Below are positions 17,716 to 24,738 of a stretch of DNA of 32,049 nt, piece after piece. Every line of letters begins with the position of its first letter. Positions within the stretch are counted from its first letter, which is position 1. Origin of the DNA: Bacteroidales bacterium. Its GTDB lineage: Bacteria > Bacteroidota > Bacteroidia > Bacteroidales > JAADJA01. Under the pieces are notes generated by a model. It made no database searches, was not told the origin of the DNA, and worked only from the letters and a program-made list of their open reading frames with translations. The DNA lies in NCBI GenBank assembly GCA_026984135.1, contig JALSSR010000267.1, positions 1-32,049 of the forward strand, given 5' to 3'. The position numbers were made by a program, and so were the translations under genes.

Positions 17716-17723
17716 TAACTTTG
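17716..17723 (+). promoter_or_regulatory. -7 box for the ICMT-like gene
   Basis: TAACTTTG matches TAnnTTTG, 13 bp before the ATG at 17737. The 176-bp spacer (17561-17736) holds no gene; it has two small palindromes just after the peptidase stop (GCTAtcatatAGC and AATCAATTGATT). No clear -33 box. Confidence 0.4.
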
Positions 17724-17736
17724 CGACAACTTACAT

Positions 17737-18252
17737 ATGTTAACGGATATGATACGTTTTATTATCTGGACAGTGATGTTATTCGGAGGTGCCGGTTTGG
17801 GGTTTTACCTTGATTCTATTTTTTTTCCCGGTATTCATCACAACCTAATGTTCCATATTGTCAGTTTTGTTTTCGGGGTACCGTTACTCAGGACGGTTCT
17901 CGTTGTGAGCCGTAATACAGGCCGGATTTTGGCAAAATACGGCAGAGAGGGTGACATTCCTCGAATGGAAACAAACCGTCTCGTCTCCGAAGGACCGTAC
18001 AGACTTATGCGTCATCCGATGCATCTCGGATTACTCTTTTTCCCTCTTGCATTTGCTTTGCTTATTGGTTCACCGTCGTTTGTTTTTATCATTGCACCTG
18101 CAGAAGCACTCTTTATGCTTTTGATGATAGCTATTGTGGAAGAGCCGGGAGCAAGAAAAAAATTCGGTGCGAAATATAAAAGGTATGCAAAAGGAAAACC
18201 CTGGTTCTGCTTGAAAAACGAATGTATCAAAGAACTTTTTAACAATGTTTAG
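17737..18252 (+). CDS. Isoprenylcysteine carboxyl methyltransferase (ICMT/PEMT)-family membrane protein
   Basis: A 171-residue integral membrane protein with about four hydrophobic segments (about 5-28, 36-52, 99-115, 117-133). The SAM-binding ICMT/PEMT signature is present: RLVSEGPYRLMRHPMHLGLL (81-100), then the late EEPGARKKFGAKYKRYAKGKPWF region (about 136-158). Bacterial members methylate lipids or small molecules, or are of unknown role; the substrate is not readable. The next gene starts within 11 bp, or overlaps by 8 bp if its earlier ATG is used. Confidence 0.82.
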   Translation: MLTDMIRFIIWTVMLFGGAGLGFYLDSIFFPGIHHNLMFHIVSFVFGVPLLRTVLVVSRNTGRILAKYGREGDIPRMETNRLVSEGPYRLMRHPMHLGLLFFPLAFALLIGSPSFVFIIAPAEALFMLLMIAIVEEPGARKKFGAKYKRYAKGKPWFCLKNECIKELFNNV

Positions 18253-18262
18253 AAATAACAAT

Positions 18263-18661
18263 ATGAATAAAGATATTATAATTGCCTGTGCCACTGATGA
18301 TGGATTAACTTTTCCCGATAAACATTCCGGTGAAGCCAAGTTTTTTATGATCTACGCAATCAATGACAAGAAACACGAGTTAATTACAAAGATTGAAAAT
18401 ACAACTCCTGAAGAACGTATGCACGGCGACCCGCAAAAAGCCAAAGGTGTCGTCGGAATACTAAAGAAAAAAGGTGTTGATGTTATTGTTTCCAAACAGT
18501 ATGGCAAAAATCTTACAAGAATAAAAGATAAAGTCGTTCCGGTGATAATTGGTGCGGAAAAGATAGAAGACGGGGTTGGATTATGCATCGAAAATATTGA
18601 GCAAATACGCAATGAACTTATTAAATCAGGCAAGGAGAGAAAACATTTAAAATTCGGATAA
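18263..18661 (+). CDS. NifX/NifB-type dinitrogenase iron-molybdenum cofactor-binding-like protein
   Basis: A small stand-alone protein (132 residues) with the RNase-H-like fold of the NifX/NafY/VnfX family. Typical parts are IIIACATDDGLTFPDKHSGEAKFFMIYAI at the N-terminus (given in part: CATDDG, KHSGEAKFFMIY), KAKGVVGILKKKGVDVIVSKQYGKN in the middle and the closing LCIENIEQIRNELI helix. Such proteins often occur outside nitrogen fixers, near Fe-S or molybdoprotein genes. No nif genes are in the window. An ATG at 18245 would add six residues and overlap the upstream gene by 8 bp; 18263 gives the usual family start. It lies 20 bp before the Fe-S flavoenzyme gene. Confidence 0.75.
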   Translation: MNKDIIIACATDDGLTFPDKHSGEAKFFMIYAINDKKHELITKIENTTPEERMHGDPQKAKGVVGILKKKGVDVIVSKQYGKNLTRIKDKVVPVIIGAEKIEDGVGLCIENIEQIRNELIKSGKERKHLKFG

Positions 18662-18681
18662 AACTCAAAAAATCAGATATT

Positions 18682-20538
18682 ATGCTAAACCTAAAGAACA
18701 ATTTCATAATGGCTCCGCTGAAGCTGGGATACAGCGACGGAACAGGAGCGGTCACCGACAGACATCTTTCTTTTTATGCCGCAAGAAGCAAATACCTCGG
18801 AGCTGTGGCTCTCGAGCCTTTGTATATGGATAAGGGTCTTAGAGAAATACCCACACAACTCGGTATTGACAATGATGATAAAATTGACGGTCTGAAAAAA
18901 CTCACAAATATTATACATTCTTCCAACACAAAAATTATCGCACACCTTAACCATCCGGGCAGAATGGCGAATCCGAAAATTCCCGGCAATTACTATCTTT
19001 CATCATCAGATAAACCCTGCGAAAACGGCGGTGCCACTCCAAAACGAATGGATAAAAATGATATTGAGTCCGCAATACGGCTATTCACCGGCTCGGCTGT
19101 CAGAGCGGAGAAAGCGGGATTCGACATTCTTGAATTGCAGTTCGGACATGGCTATCTTGCTGCGCAGTTCATCTCACCTTCGGTAAACGACAGAACCGAT
19201 GAATATGGAGGAAGTTTTGAAAACAGGATCCGTTTCTCCATTGAAGTATTGGAGTCTGTAAAACAAGCTGTTAATCTGCCTGTTATTGTACGAATCAGCG
19301 GTGATGAAATGATTGAAAACGGATATCACCTTGATGAAATGATAAGATTTGTATCAATCCTGAAAGAGAAAGGTGTTGAAGCGGTTCATGTTTCTGCCGG
19401 GACGGTTTGCTCTACTCCTCCCTGGTTCTTTCAGCATATGTTCGTACCAAAAGGAAAAACCTGGGAGTTTGCAAAAAAAATCGGAGAAGCAACGGGAATG
19501 CCGGTCATTTCAGTCGGGAGGATTCATTCCGAAGAAGATATTGACCATCTGTTGAAAGAGAACAAATCCGACTATGTGGCCATAGGACGAGCACTGGTGG
19601 CTGACCCTGATTTCGTTGGGAAGTATCTCGGTGAAATAGATGATTATGTTAGACCTTGTATGGCTTGTTCGGAAGGTTGTCTCGGCGGAGTTAGAGGCGG
19701 TACGGGACTCGGTTGTGTCGTGAATCCCGTGGTAAGTTTTGAAAACAATTCCGTTAAAAAAGCCGGCACAAAGAAAAACATTGCCGTTATCGGCGGCGGA
19801 CTTGCAGGTATGGAATCCGCCATAACTCTTACGGAACGTGGCCACAATGTTCGTATCTTTGAGAAAGACAAACTCGGCGGTCAGTTTAATCTCGCCTGGT
19901 TGCCACCCAAAAAAGAAAGTCTGAAGGAGATAGTTGATTATTATGAAAATGAGATTGACAAATTGGGCATTCCGGTGAGCATTACCGAATTCTCAGCCGA
20001 AGACCTTGATGAAAATTACCACGCGGTTGTGGTTGCAACGGGTGCCGTTCCGGCAGTCCCGCCAATCAAAGGATTAAAAAATTATTATTGGGCCGACTAT
20101 CTGTTGGATGAAAACCTGCCTGAAAATGAAAAAATAGTGATAATAGGCGGTGGACTTATCGGTATCGAAATGGCAAGCAAGCTGGTTGACCGCAATAATG
20201 AAGTCATCGTTGTTGAAATGCTTGAAGAGATCGCCCGCGGAATGGAGATGATTGAGAAAAAGATGACACTTGCAAAACTTAAAGCGAAAAATGTAAAGAT
20301 ATTACTTGGGTATAAAGTAACTGAAATAGAAGGTGATAAGGTGATGATATCCGGTAAGGAGAAGAAAATTCTGGAGGGTATTGATAAAATAATTGTAACC
20401 GCCGGAATGAAAAGCCTCAACACTCTTGAAGACAAATTGAAAGAGGATACGGAAGTTTATGTTATCGGCGATGCACGGCAGGTCGGTAAAGCACAGGAAG
20501 CAATTAGGGATGCTTATGAAACGGCACTCTTGATATAA
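18682..20538 (+). CDS. Fe-S/FMN/FAD old-yellow-enzyme-family oxidoreductase (2,4-dienoyl-CoA reductase-like)
   Basis: A 618-residue multi-cofactor reductase. The N-terminal TIM barrel (about 1-320) binds FMN and has IIAHLNHPGR (85-94) and the active-site run HGYLAAQFISPSVNDRTDEYGGS (156-178; quoted here by its parts HGYLAAQF and DEYGGS). Four cysteines for a 4Fe-4S cluster follow: Cys326, 329, 333 and 345, the C-x2-C-x3-C-x11-C pattern of dienoyl-CoA and trimethylamine reductases. The C-terminal part has two nucleotide-binding folds: VIGGGLAGMESA (369-380) for FAD and IIGGGLIGIEMA for NAD(P)H. It passes electrons from NAD(P)H through FAD, Fe-S and FMN to an enoate substrate, which is unknown. 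Confidence 0.9.
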   Translation: MLNLKNNFIMAPLKLGYSDGTGAVTDRHLSFYAARSKYLGAVALEPLYMDKGLREIPTQLGIDNDDKIDGLKKLTNIIHSSNTKIIAHLNHPGRMANPKIPGNYYLSSSDKPCENGGATPKRMDKNDIESAIRLFTGSAVRAEKAGFDILELQFGHGYLAAQFISPSVNDRTDEYGGSFENRIRFSIEVLESVKQAVNLPVIVRISGDEMIENGYHLDEMIRFVSILKEKGVEAVHVSAGTVCSTPPWFFQHMFVPKGKTWEFAKKIGEATGMPVISVGRIHSEEDIDHLLKENKSDYVAIGRALVADPDFVGKYLGEIDDYVRPCMACSEGCLGGVRGGTGLGCVVNPVVSFENNSVKKAGTKKNIAVIGGGLAGMESAITLTERGHNVRIFEKDKLGGQFNLAWLPPKKESLKEIVDYYENEIDKLGIPVSITEFSAEDLDENYHAVVVATGAVPAVPPIKGLKNYYWADYLLDENLPENEKIVIIGGGLIGIEMASKLVDRNNEVIVVEMLEEIARGMEMIEKKMTLAKLKAKNVKILLGYKVTEIEGDKVMISGKEKKILEGIDKIIVTAGMKSLNTLEDKLKEDTEVYVIGDARQVGKAQEAIRDAYETALLI

Positions 20539-20596
20539 ATGAAAGGCTATTCCCGCTTGCAGCTTGCCGCATTAGATTGGTCCGGCTTTGCGCGCA

Positions 20597-20608
20597 TTCA
20601 ACGGATGA
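20597..20608. repeat. Single arm of the TTCAACGGATGA repeat family
   Basis: GCGCATTCAACGGATGA here matches the arms of the inverted repeats at 22062-22168, 25836-25912, 26073-26168 and 26751-26801. Only one arm is present, in the short spacer between two convergent genes. It may be a degenerate copy. Confidence 0.6.
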
Positions 20609-20612
20609 TTTA

Positions 20613-21743
20613 CTATTGCTTAATTACTTTTCCAAGATAACAATTATTACCTTCGGTCATTTTTATTATATAAAGTCCGGCAGAAAGATCGGAAATATCA
20701 ACGGTATTGATTTTCGATTCAGTATTTACAATTTGTAACACTTCCTGGCCGCTTATATTGATTACAGATATTGTTTCCTTTGCTGAATTTTTATTATTTA
20801 TTTCAATATTAAACTTTCCGGCACAAGGATTGGGATAAATATTAAGTACCTTGGGTACACTCTTAATTTCATCATCGCCCAATACTCCGTAGAAATAGAC
20901 CTCTTTATCAAGGTTTTCCCAAATGCTGTCGTTCCAATCCATTCTTATCATTTTTGTAACATATCCTTCCTCGTCAAACCATTTCAAAGTTTTAATCTCA
21001 TTACTCCAAGCAGTGTCTTTCCACTTTAACAGAACTTCCTCCCACTCGGTATAATTGTCATTATATGAATACTCTCTCAACCATTCGTTTTGCCATTCAT
21101 TTACATTACGGTTAAAATATTCCTTTTTTATCACATAACCGTTTGTATCATATTTATAAAATGCCGAATCGGATTTAATCCACACAGTGTCGTTTAATAC
21201 ATAAAACAAATAGCCTGAAAAACGATTGTCGCTATTGTAATAATAAATCTTATACGATTTTAAATAAGCCGGATCAAGGTATGCCAAATATCCATACGCT
21301 TTAATTAACTTATATTCGTCATATTCGTATGTATAAATATACTTTATTCCGGGATCGGGAAAATTTATAATATAATTTTCTTGAATCAGACGAAGAGAAT
21401 CGTCATAGTAATATGAAAAATGATAAGTATAACCTCCGATTACATTGGGATTATAACAAATAACACTTTTTAAACTATCAAAATCTTCATAATATTCATA
21501 CATTGTTTTGTCTGTAAGTGAAAAATCACCGTTATAGTTATGGTATCTGAAAATCGAAACAACTTGATCATTATCATTATATTCATACACCCGGTATGAA
21601 TGAAGCCCCCATAAAGAGTTATTCCAATCGTAACTAATTGATGTTAATAAAACTTTTTCACGTTCGGGAACATTTTGACCGTTCGCAACGAAAGATAAAC
21701 CTGAAATTAAAATTATCGAAAGATAAGTTGCAATTGTTTTCAT
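20613..21743 (-). CDS. T9SS-secreted surface protein, function unknown
   Basis: A 376-residue exported protein with signal peptide MKTIATYLSIILISGLSFVA and a C-terminal T9SS type A sorting domain starting LNIYPNPCAGKFNIEI. The middle is very rich in Tyr, Asp, Asn and Trp. It is built from repeated beta-strand units of the form YxYDxxG/Nxx (YEYNDNDQV, YKYDTNGYV, KWFDEEGYV), similar to YD/RHS-type repeats that record text-like question units in Bacteroidota surface proteins. No enzyme motif is seen. The ATG at 21743 was chosen because it starts the signal peptide and lies about 80 bp downstream of a good promoter. The longer frame begins at a TTG inside the -7 box. Confidence 0.85.
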   Translation of the reverse strand: MKTIATYLSIILISGLSFVANGQNVPEREKVLLTSISYDWNNSLWGLHSYRVYEYNDNDQVVSIFRYHNYNGDFSLTDKTMYEYYEDFDSLKSVICYNPNVIGGYTYHFSYYYDDSLRLIQENYIINFPDPGIKYIYTYEYDEYKLIKAYGYLAYLDPAYLKSYKIYYYNSDNRFSGYLFYVLNDTVWIKSDSAFYKYDTNGYVIKKEYFNRNVNEWQNEWLREYSYNDNYTEWEEVLLKWKDTAWSNEIKTLKWFDEEGYVTKMIRMDWNDSIWENLDKEVYFYGVLGDDEIKSVPKVLNIYPNPCAGKFNIEINNKNSAKETISVINISGQEVLQIVNTESKINTVDISDLSAGLYIIKMTEGNNCYLGKVIKQ

Positions 21744-21830
21744 AAGCTTTTGATAATAAATTGAAGAAATTAAAAGTATTTTCTCGGTTGACACTCTCTT
21801 TTTAAATCTGTTTTTTTGAACTGTTATTTG

Positions 21831-21862
21831 CAAATATAGAAATTTGGATTAAAAAAACCAAA
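21831..21862 (-). promoter_or_regulatory. Promoter (-33 TTTG, -7 TATATTTG) of the T9SS gene
   Basis: On the minus strand TTTG (21859-21862) and TATATTTG (21831-21838) are separated by 20 bp, an excellent fit to the Bacteroidota primary-sigma promoter. Transcription would start near 21825 and give a leader of about 80 nt before the ATG at 21743. Confidence 0.75.
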
Positions 21863-21880
21863 TATTTCATATAGAAAAAA

Positions 21881-21910
21881 GTTAACGGTATGATTTTTCA
21901 AGTTAACGGT
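21881..21910 (-). promoter_or_regulatory. LytTR-like operator: two ACCGTTAAC repeats, 21-bp period
   Basis: Minus-strand ACCGTTAAC occurs at 21902-21910 and 21881-21889, separated by exactly 12 bp. It lies 18 bp upstream of the -33 box. The LytTR consensus recalled from the literature is [TA][AC][CA]GTTN[AG][TG] in direct repeat with a 12-13 bp spacer; each copy fits 8 of 9 positions. The surrounding 39 bp (21873-21911) are identical to 26548-26586. Confidence 0.55.
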
Positions 21911-21935
21911 TTTCTGTCTTTCTACTCAAATATGA

Positions 21936-21953
21936 GCAAGCGTCCACGCTTGC
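21936..21953. repeat. Perfect inverted repeat GCAAGCG-tcca-CGCTTGC
   Basis: A 7-bp stem with a 4-nt loop, GC-rich against AT-rich surroundings. It stands just upstream of the LytTR-like block and resembles short palindromes scattered between genes in Bacteroidota. Confidence 0.6.
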
Positions 21954-22002
21954 CTCTGTCATACACCCTATATGCCTCTATTTCCGAAGGTTGTGGCTTT
22001 TC

Positions 22003-22049
22003 AACCTTTCAGTTCGCAGCCGCACGGGCTTGCCTCGAACTGAAAGGTT
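22003..22049. repeat. Hairpin repeat, copy A (AACCTTTCAGTTC / GAACTGAAAGGTT)
   Basis: A perfect 13-bp inverted repeat (22003-22015 with 22037-22049) around a 21-nt loop containing CGCACGGGCTTGCC. Copies B (26016-26062) and C (26694-26740) have CAATTC/GAATTG in place of CAGTTC/GAACTG, so both arms changed together. An alternative 7-bp hairpin AAGGTTG/CAACCTT (21987-22008) shares the left arm. Confidence 0.8.
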
Positions 22050-22061
22050 TCTGCCCGTATC

Positions 22062-22168
22062 CAACGGATGGCTTGCCTGCGCCGCATTCAACGGGTGACT
22101 TGCCTGCGCTTGGGCCTTGCGTTCAGTCACCCGTTGAATTGCCCGCTTGCGCGCAGTCATCCGTTGAA
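22062..22168. repeat. Nested inverted repeat of the TTCAACGGATGAC family, copy A
   Basis: Inner arms TTCAACGGGTGACT (22087-22100) and AGTCACCCGTTGAA (22125-22138) pair perfectly over 14 bp. Outer arms AACGGATG (22062-22069) and AGTCATCCGTTGAA (22155-22168) pair around them. It ends 15 bp before the stop codon of the next minus-strand gene, so it also lies just downstream of that gene. Confidence 0.8.
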
Positions 22169-22182
22169 TTTTTACCCACGGG

Positions 22183-23124
22183 TTAATTAATTATTACCTT
22201 TTCCGAATGAACACATTCTCCACCGTCCGATTTGATATTGACAATATAGGTACCTGTCGGCAATTCGGCGGTTCTTATCTTTATCTTTCCGTTTCGTATT
22301 TCACGCGTCAGTACCGTACTGCCGTTTATATCTTTCAACGTAACGGACAAATCTGCGCAAGTGCCTTCCGCTTTAACTGTTATTACATCTTTTGAAGGAT
22401 TAGGATATACGGTTACTTTCAATCCGTCGGGCTCGGAATAATTGTCGGTTATTGTCAATTGATTGCAATCAATAGCCGTAAAATTCAGAGTGCCGCCGTT
22501 ATCAACTGTTCCCCGCCAACACTGTCCGTCGGGGGATTTCATAATTATTCCGTGGTCAATGTCACTAATAAAAATATCGCCATTAGTAATTTCCAGTTTT
22601 GCCGTAGGATTATGCGTTCCGATACCCACATTGGCATCCCAAAAGACGAAATCGGAAGCTGTGTGGAAGTTCAAATCCTGACTGCCTCTTGCATCAATTC
22701 TGTTTCCGGCTGTACCGAATTTTACTCTTGCATAGTTCATTGAGCTTCCCGGCTCAAGCAGCAGGTCGGCGTCCTCGTTGTTGTCGGCTTTGATATGTAG
22801 CTTTGCCTGCGGGTCGGTTACATCGCCGATGCCTATTTTGCCGGTTTTATTATCATCAGGAGAATCACTTACGAAAAATGTCGGTTTTGTGCTCCCGAAA
22901 CCAATCAATAGCGACCTGTATTTATTATTTACCAACCTTTCGTTTATTCCACTTCCAACACCTGTTCCTATAACAAAATTTGAATTTGATGATGCGGTTA
23001 CATAATTACCTATTGCACTTCCGTTATTTGATATTGTTGAACCGTCGCAATTTGTGCAATTTTGCGATTGAACAAAATAAAAAAATGATACAATTGCCGT
23101 TAATGCTAATATAATTTTTTTCAT
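22183..23124 (-). CDS. T9SS-secreted protein with tail-fibre/adhesin-like repeats
   Basis: A 313-residue exported protein with signal peptide MKKIILALTAIVSFFYFVQS. The N-terminal part has repetitive beta-strand motifs like those of tail-fibre and trimeric-adhesin heads (FVIGTGVGSGINERL, RSLLIGFGS). It is followed by two copies of the pattern GIG...(D/N)P.AKL.I: GIGDVTDPQAKLHI and GIGTHNPTAKLEI. The C-terminus is a T9SS type A sorting domain (VTVYPNPSKDVITV ... GTYIVNIKS) that includes a cysteine pair. It is probably displayed on the surface; binding partner unknown. The gene starts 26 bp after the 512-residue T9SS gene and is the last of a three-gene operon. Confidence 0.83.
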   Translation of the reverse strand: MKKIILALTAIVSFFYFVQSQNCTNCDGSTISNNGSAIGNYVTASSNSNFVIGTGVGSGINERLVNNKYRSLLIGFGSTKPTFFVSDSPDDNKTGKIGIGDVTDPQAKLHIKADNNEDADLLLEPGSSMNYARVKFGTAGNRIDARGSQDLNFHTASDFVFWDANVGIGTHNPTAKLEITNGDIFISDIDHGIIMKSPDGQCWRGTVDNGGTLNFTAIDCNQLTITDNYSEPDGLKVTVYPNPSKDVITVKAEGTCADLSVTLKDINGSTVLTREIRNGKIKIRTAELPTGTYIVNIKSDGGECVHSEKVIIN

Positions 23125-23150
23125 AATTATTCAGTTTTTGATTGTTAAAA

Positions 23151-24689
23151 TTATTTTTTAATAAACTTTCCGGTTTCCACTACTTTCTCCCGATTAATTA
23201 ATATCCAAACATATTCACCGTTTAAAAGAGATCGGATATCAATACCTGTAATGATTTTGTTAATCGGTACATTCTTAACTGTTTTACCCGATAAATCAAA
23301 AATGAAAAAATTAGCATTATTAATTGCTGTTCGCAAATAAATAATGCCATTTTCAGATGGATTCGGATAGATTATGGCATTTTTAATTTTTGTAGTACTA
23401 ATATCATTTATTCCAACGTATCCGTTATAGTCAAATTTGTATAAAAATCCATCATAATCCAGGTAATTGATATTTTCGTCAAAACGTCTTCCGGTGACTA
23501 TAACTCCTCCGTCATATGTTGCGCACATTCCGTCCACTCTGTAGAAAGCATCTCCACCAAGATATTTTTCCCATATAATATTCAAACTATCATCAAGTTT
23601 GGTTACATAAATCCAATCATCATTATAGTTGAAGTTACCCGGGGGTACTTTGAAAGCTCCGCTAACATATATCTGATTAGGATAAACATAATCAATACAA
23701 TTGTCGGAAGCCGGATATATTTGGATGTTATCCGTAGTATTACCCGTTGTCAACATTTTTTCAACCAATACATTAAATTCTGCATCAAATTTAAGAGCAC
23801 CTATATAGTCTACAATCTGACCATTATAAATATCATACATCCCTGCTGCAACAAATTTATTTCCTGACAATATTTTTGCCGAATAAGGTGCGGAGAACTC
23901 ATATATTGGTGTGCTGTTATGTAAAGGATAAAAGTATGTCATTATACTGTCATAAGTATTAATGTCAATAACCTGACAATTAACATTATTGTTATCATCT
24001 CCAGAAACATATCTTGCATAATGAATCCAAATATTAGATGAATCGGGGGCATAGGTCAATGCATAAACAAGTCCGCTTGAATACCAAGGATATTCTTTAT
24101 AATATAAACTGTCTCCGGTAGAATTAAATCTATATATTGATGTCATTCGATTTCCAGGTCCTCCTGCACCTTTTTCTGCGGCAAAAGCAACAATAAATGT
24201 AGAATCTGATAATTGTAAAAATTTACTGTGAAAAGAATAATGATAATCAAGAGGTGCAAAATGATATGTTCTTTCCCAATTCAATGTGAAATCTTCGTTT
24301 ATGGAAGCCAACCAGAGGAATGAATTAACAGCGGTTGTTCCATTGTTTATCAATTGATTTCCGATTCCATAAATTAAAATATTTCCTGTAACTTTATCAT
24401 AAAGTAATTGGGCATACATTATCAGTGTATCTTGCTTTTTATATGTCCATCTCAATGTATCGCCAGACGGGCTAATTTTATAAATATAATATGATACCGT
24501 CTGAGGCCAAGGTGTTGAAGGATATATCTCGGAGACAATAACGAATGAGTTTCCATTGGGAGATGAAACAACAATATCTGCATAAGTAGAATAAACACCG
24601 TCGAACAATATCTCAAACCCATTTTGCGAATGTGTAGGCTGAAGTAAATAGCCAGGAATTAAAAATAATAAAACTATTACTTTTTTCAT
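23151..24689 (-). CDS. T9SS-secreted beta-propeller-like protein
   Basis: A 512-residue exported protein with a signal peptide (1-21, hydrophobic VIVLLFLIPGYLL). The body is made of repeated beta-strand segments that resemble propeller blades. Examples are FVIVSEIYPS, ILIYGIGNQL, FIVAFAAEKGAGG, IWIHYARYVSGD, FVAAGMYDIYNG and GVIVTGRRFDEN. It has many Asp/Asn/Tyr residues and no catalytic motif I recognise. The C-terminus is a T9SS sorting domain (AIIYPNPSENGIIYL ... LLNGEYVWILI). It lies between the lipoprotein gene (49-bp gap) and the adhesin-like T9SS gene (26-bp gap). Confidence 0.83.
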   Translation of the reverse strand: MKKVIVLLFLIPGYLLQPTHSQNGFEILFDGVYSTYADIVVSSPNGNSFVIVSEIYPSTPWPQTVSYYIYKISPSGDTLRWTYKKQDTLIMYAQLLYDKVTGNILIYGIGNQLINNGTTAVNSFLWLASINEDFTLNWERTYHFAPLDYHYSFHSKFLQLSDSTFIVAFAAEKGAGGPGNRMTSIYRFNSTGDSLYYKEYPWYSSGLVYALTYAPDSSNIWIHYARYVSGDDNNNVNCQVIDINTYDSIMTYFYPLHNSTPIYEFSAPYSAKILSGNKFVAAGMYDIYNGQIVDYIGALKFDAEFNVLVEKMLTTGNTTDNIQIYPASDNCIDYVYPNQIYVSGAFKVPPGNFNYNDDWIYVTKLDDSLNIIWEKYLGGDAFYRVDGMCATYDGGVIVTGRRFDENINYLDYDGFLYKFDYNGYVGINDISTTKIKNAIIYPNPSENGIIYLRTAINNANFFIFDLSGKTVKNVPINKIITGIDIRSLLNGEYVWILINREKVVETGKFIKK

Positions 24690-24738
24690 TTTTTTTGTTT
24701 TTTTAAATTCATTAAACTGCCGTAATAATTTATATAAA

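Noticed and set aside
18263-18661. Evidence for nitrogen fixation
   Set aside because: A lone NifX-like protein is common outside diazotrophs and no nif structural or assembly gene is present.
21744-21833. 30-residue N-terminal extension of the T9SS protein at 20613-21743
   Set aside because: It starts at a TTG within the -7 box, upstream of the likely transcription start, and would bury the signal peptide.
21890-22186. 98-codon plus-strand gene over repeat copy A, similar to a frame at 26008-26232
   Set aside because: The similarity comes from the inverted repeats themselves; the frame spans palindromes, lacks a promoter and has no folded-protein character. The shared open frame is noted as an alternative in the hairpin finding.
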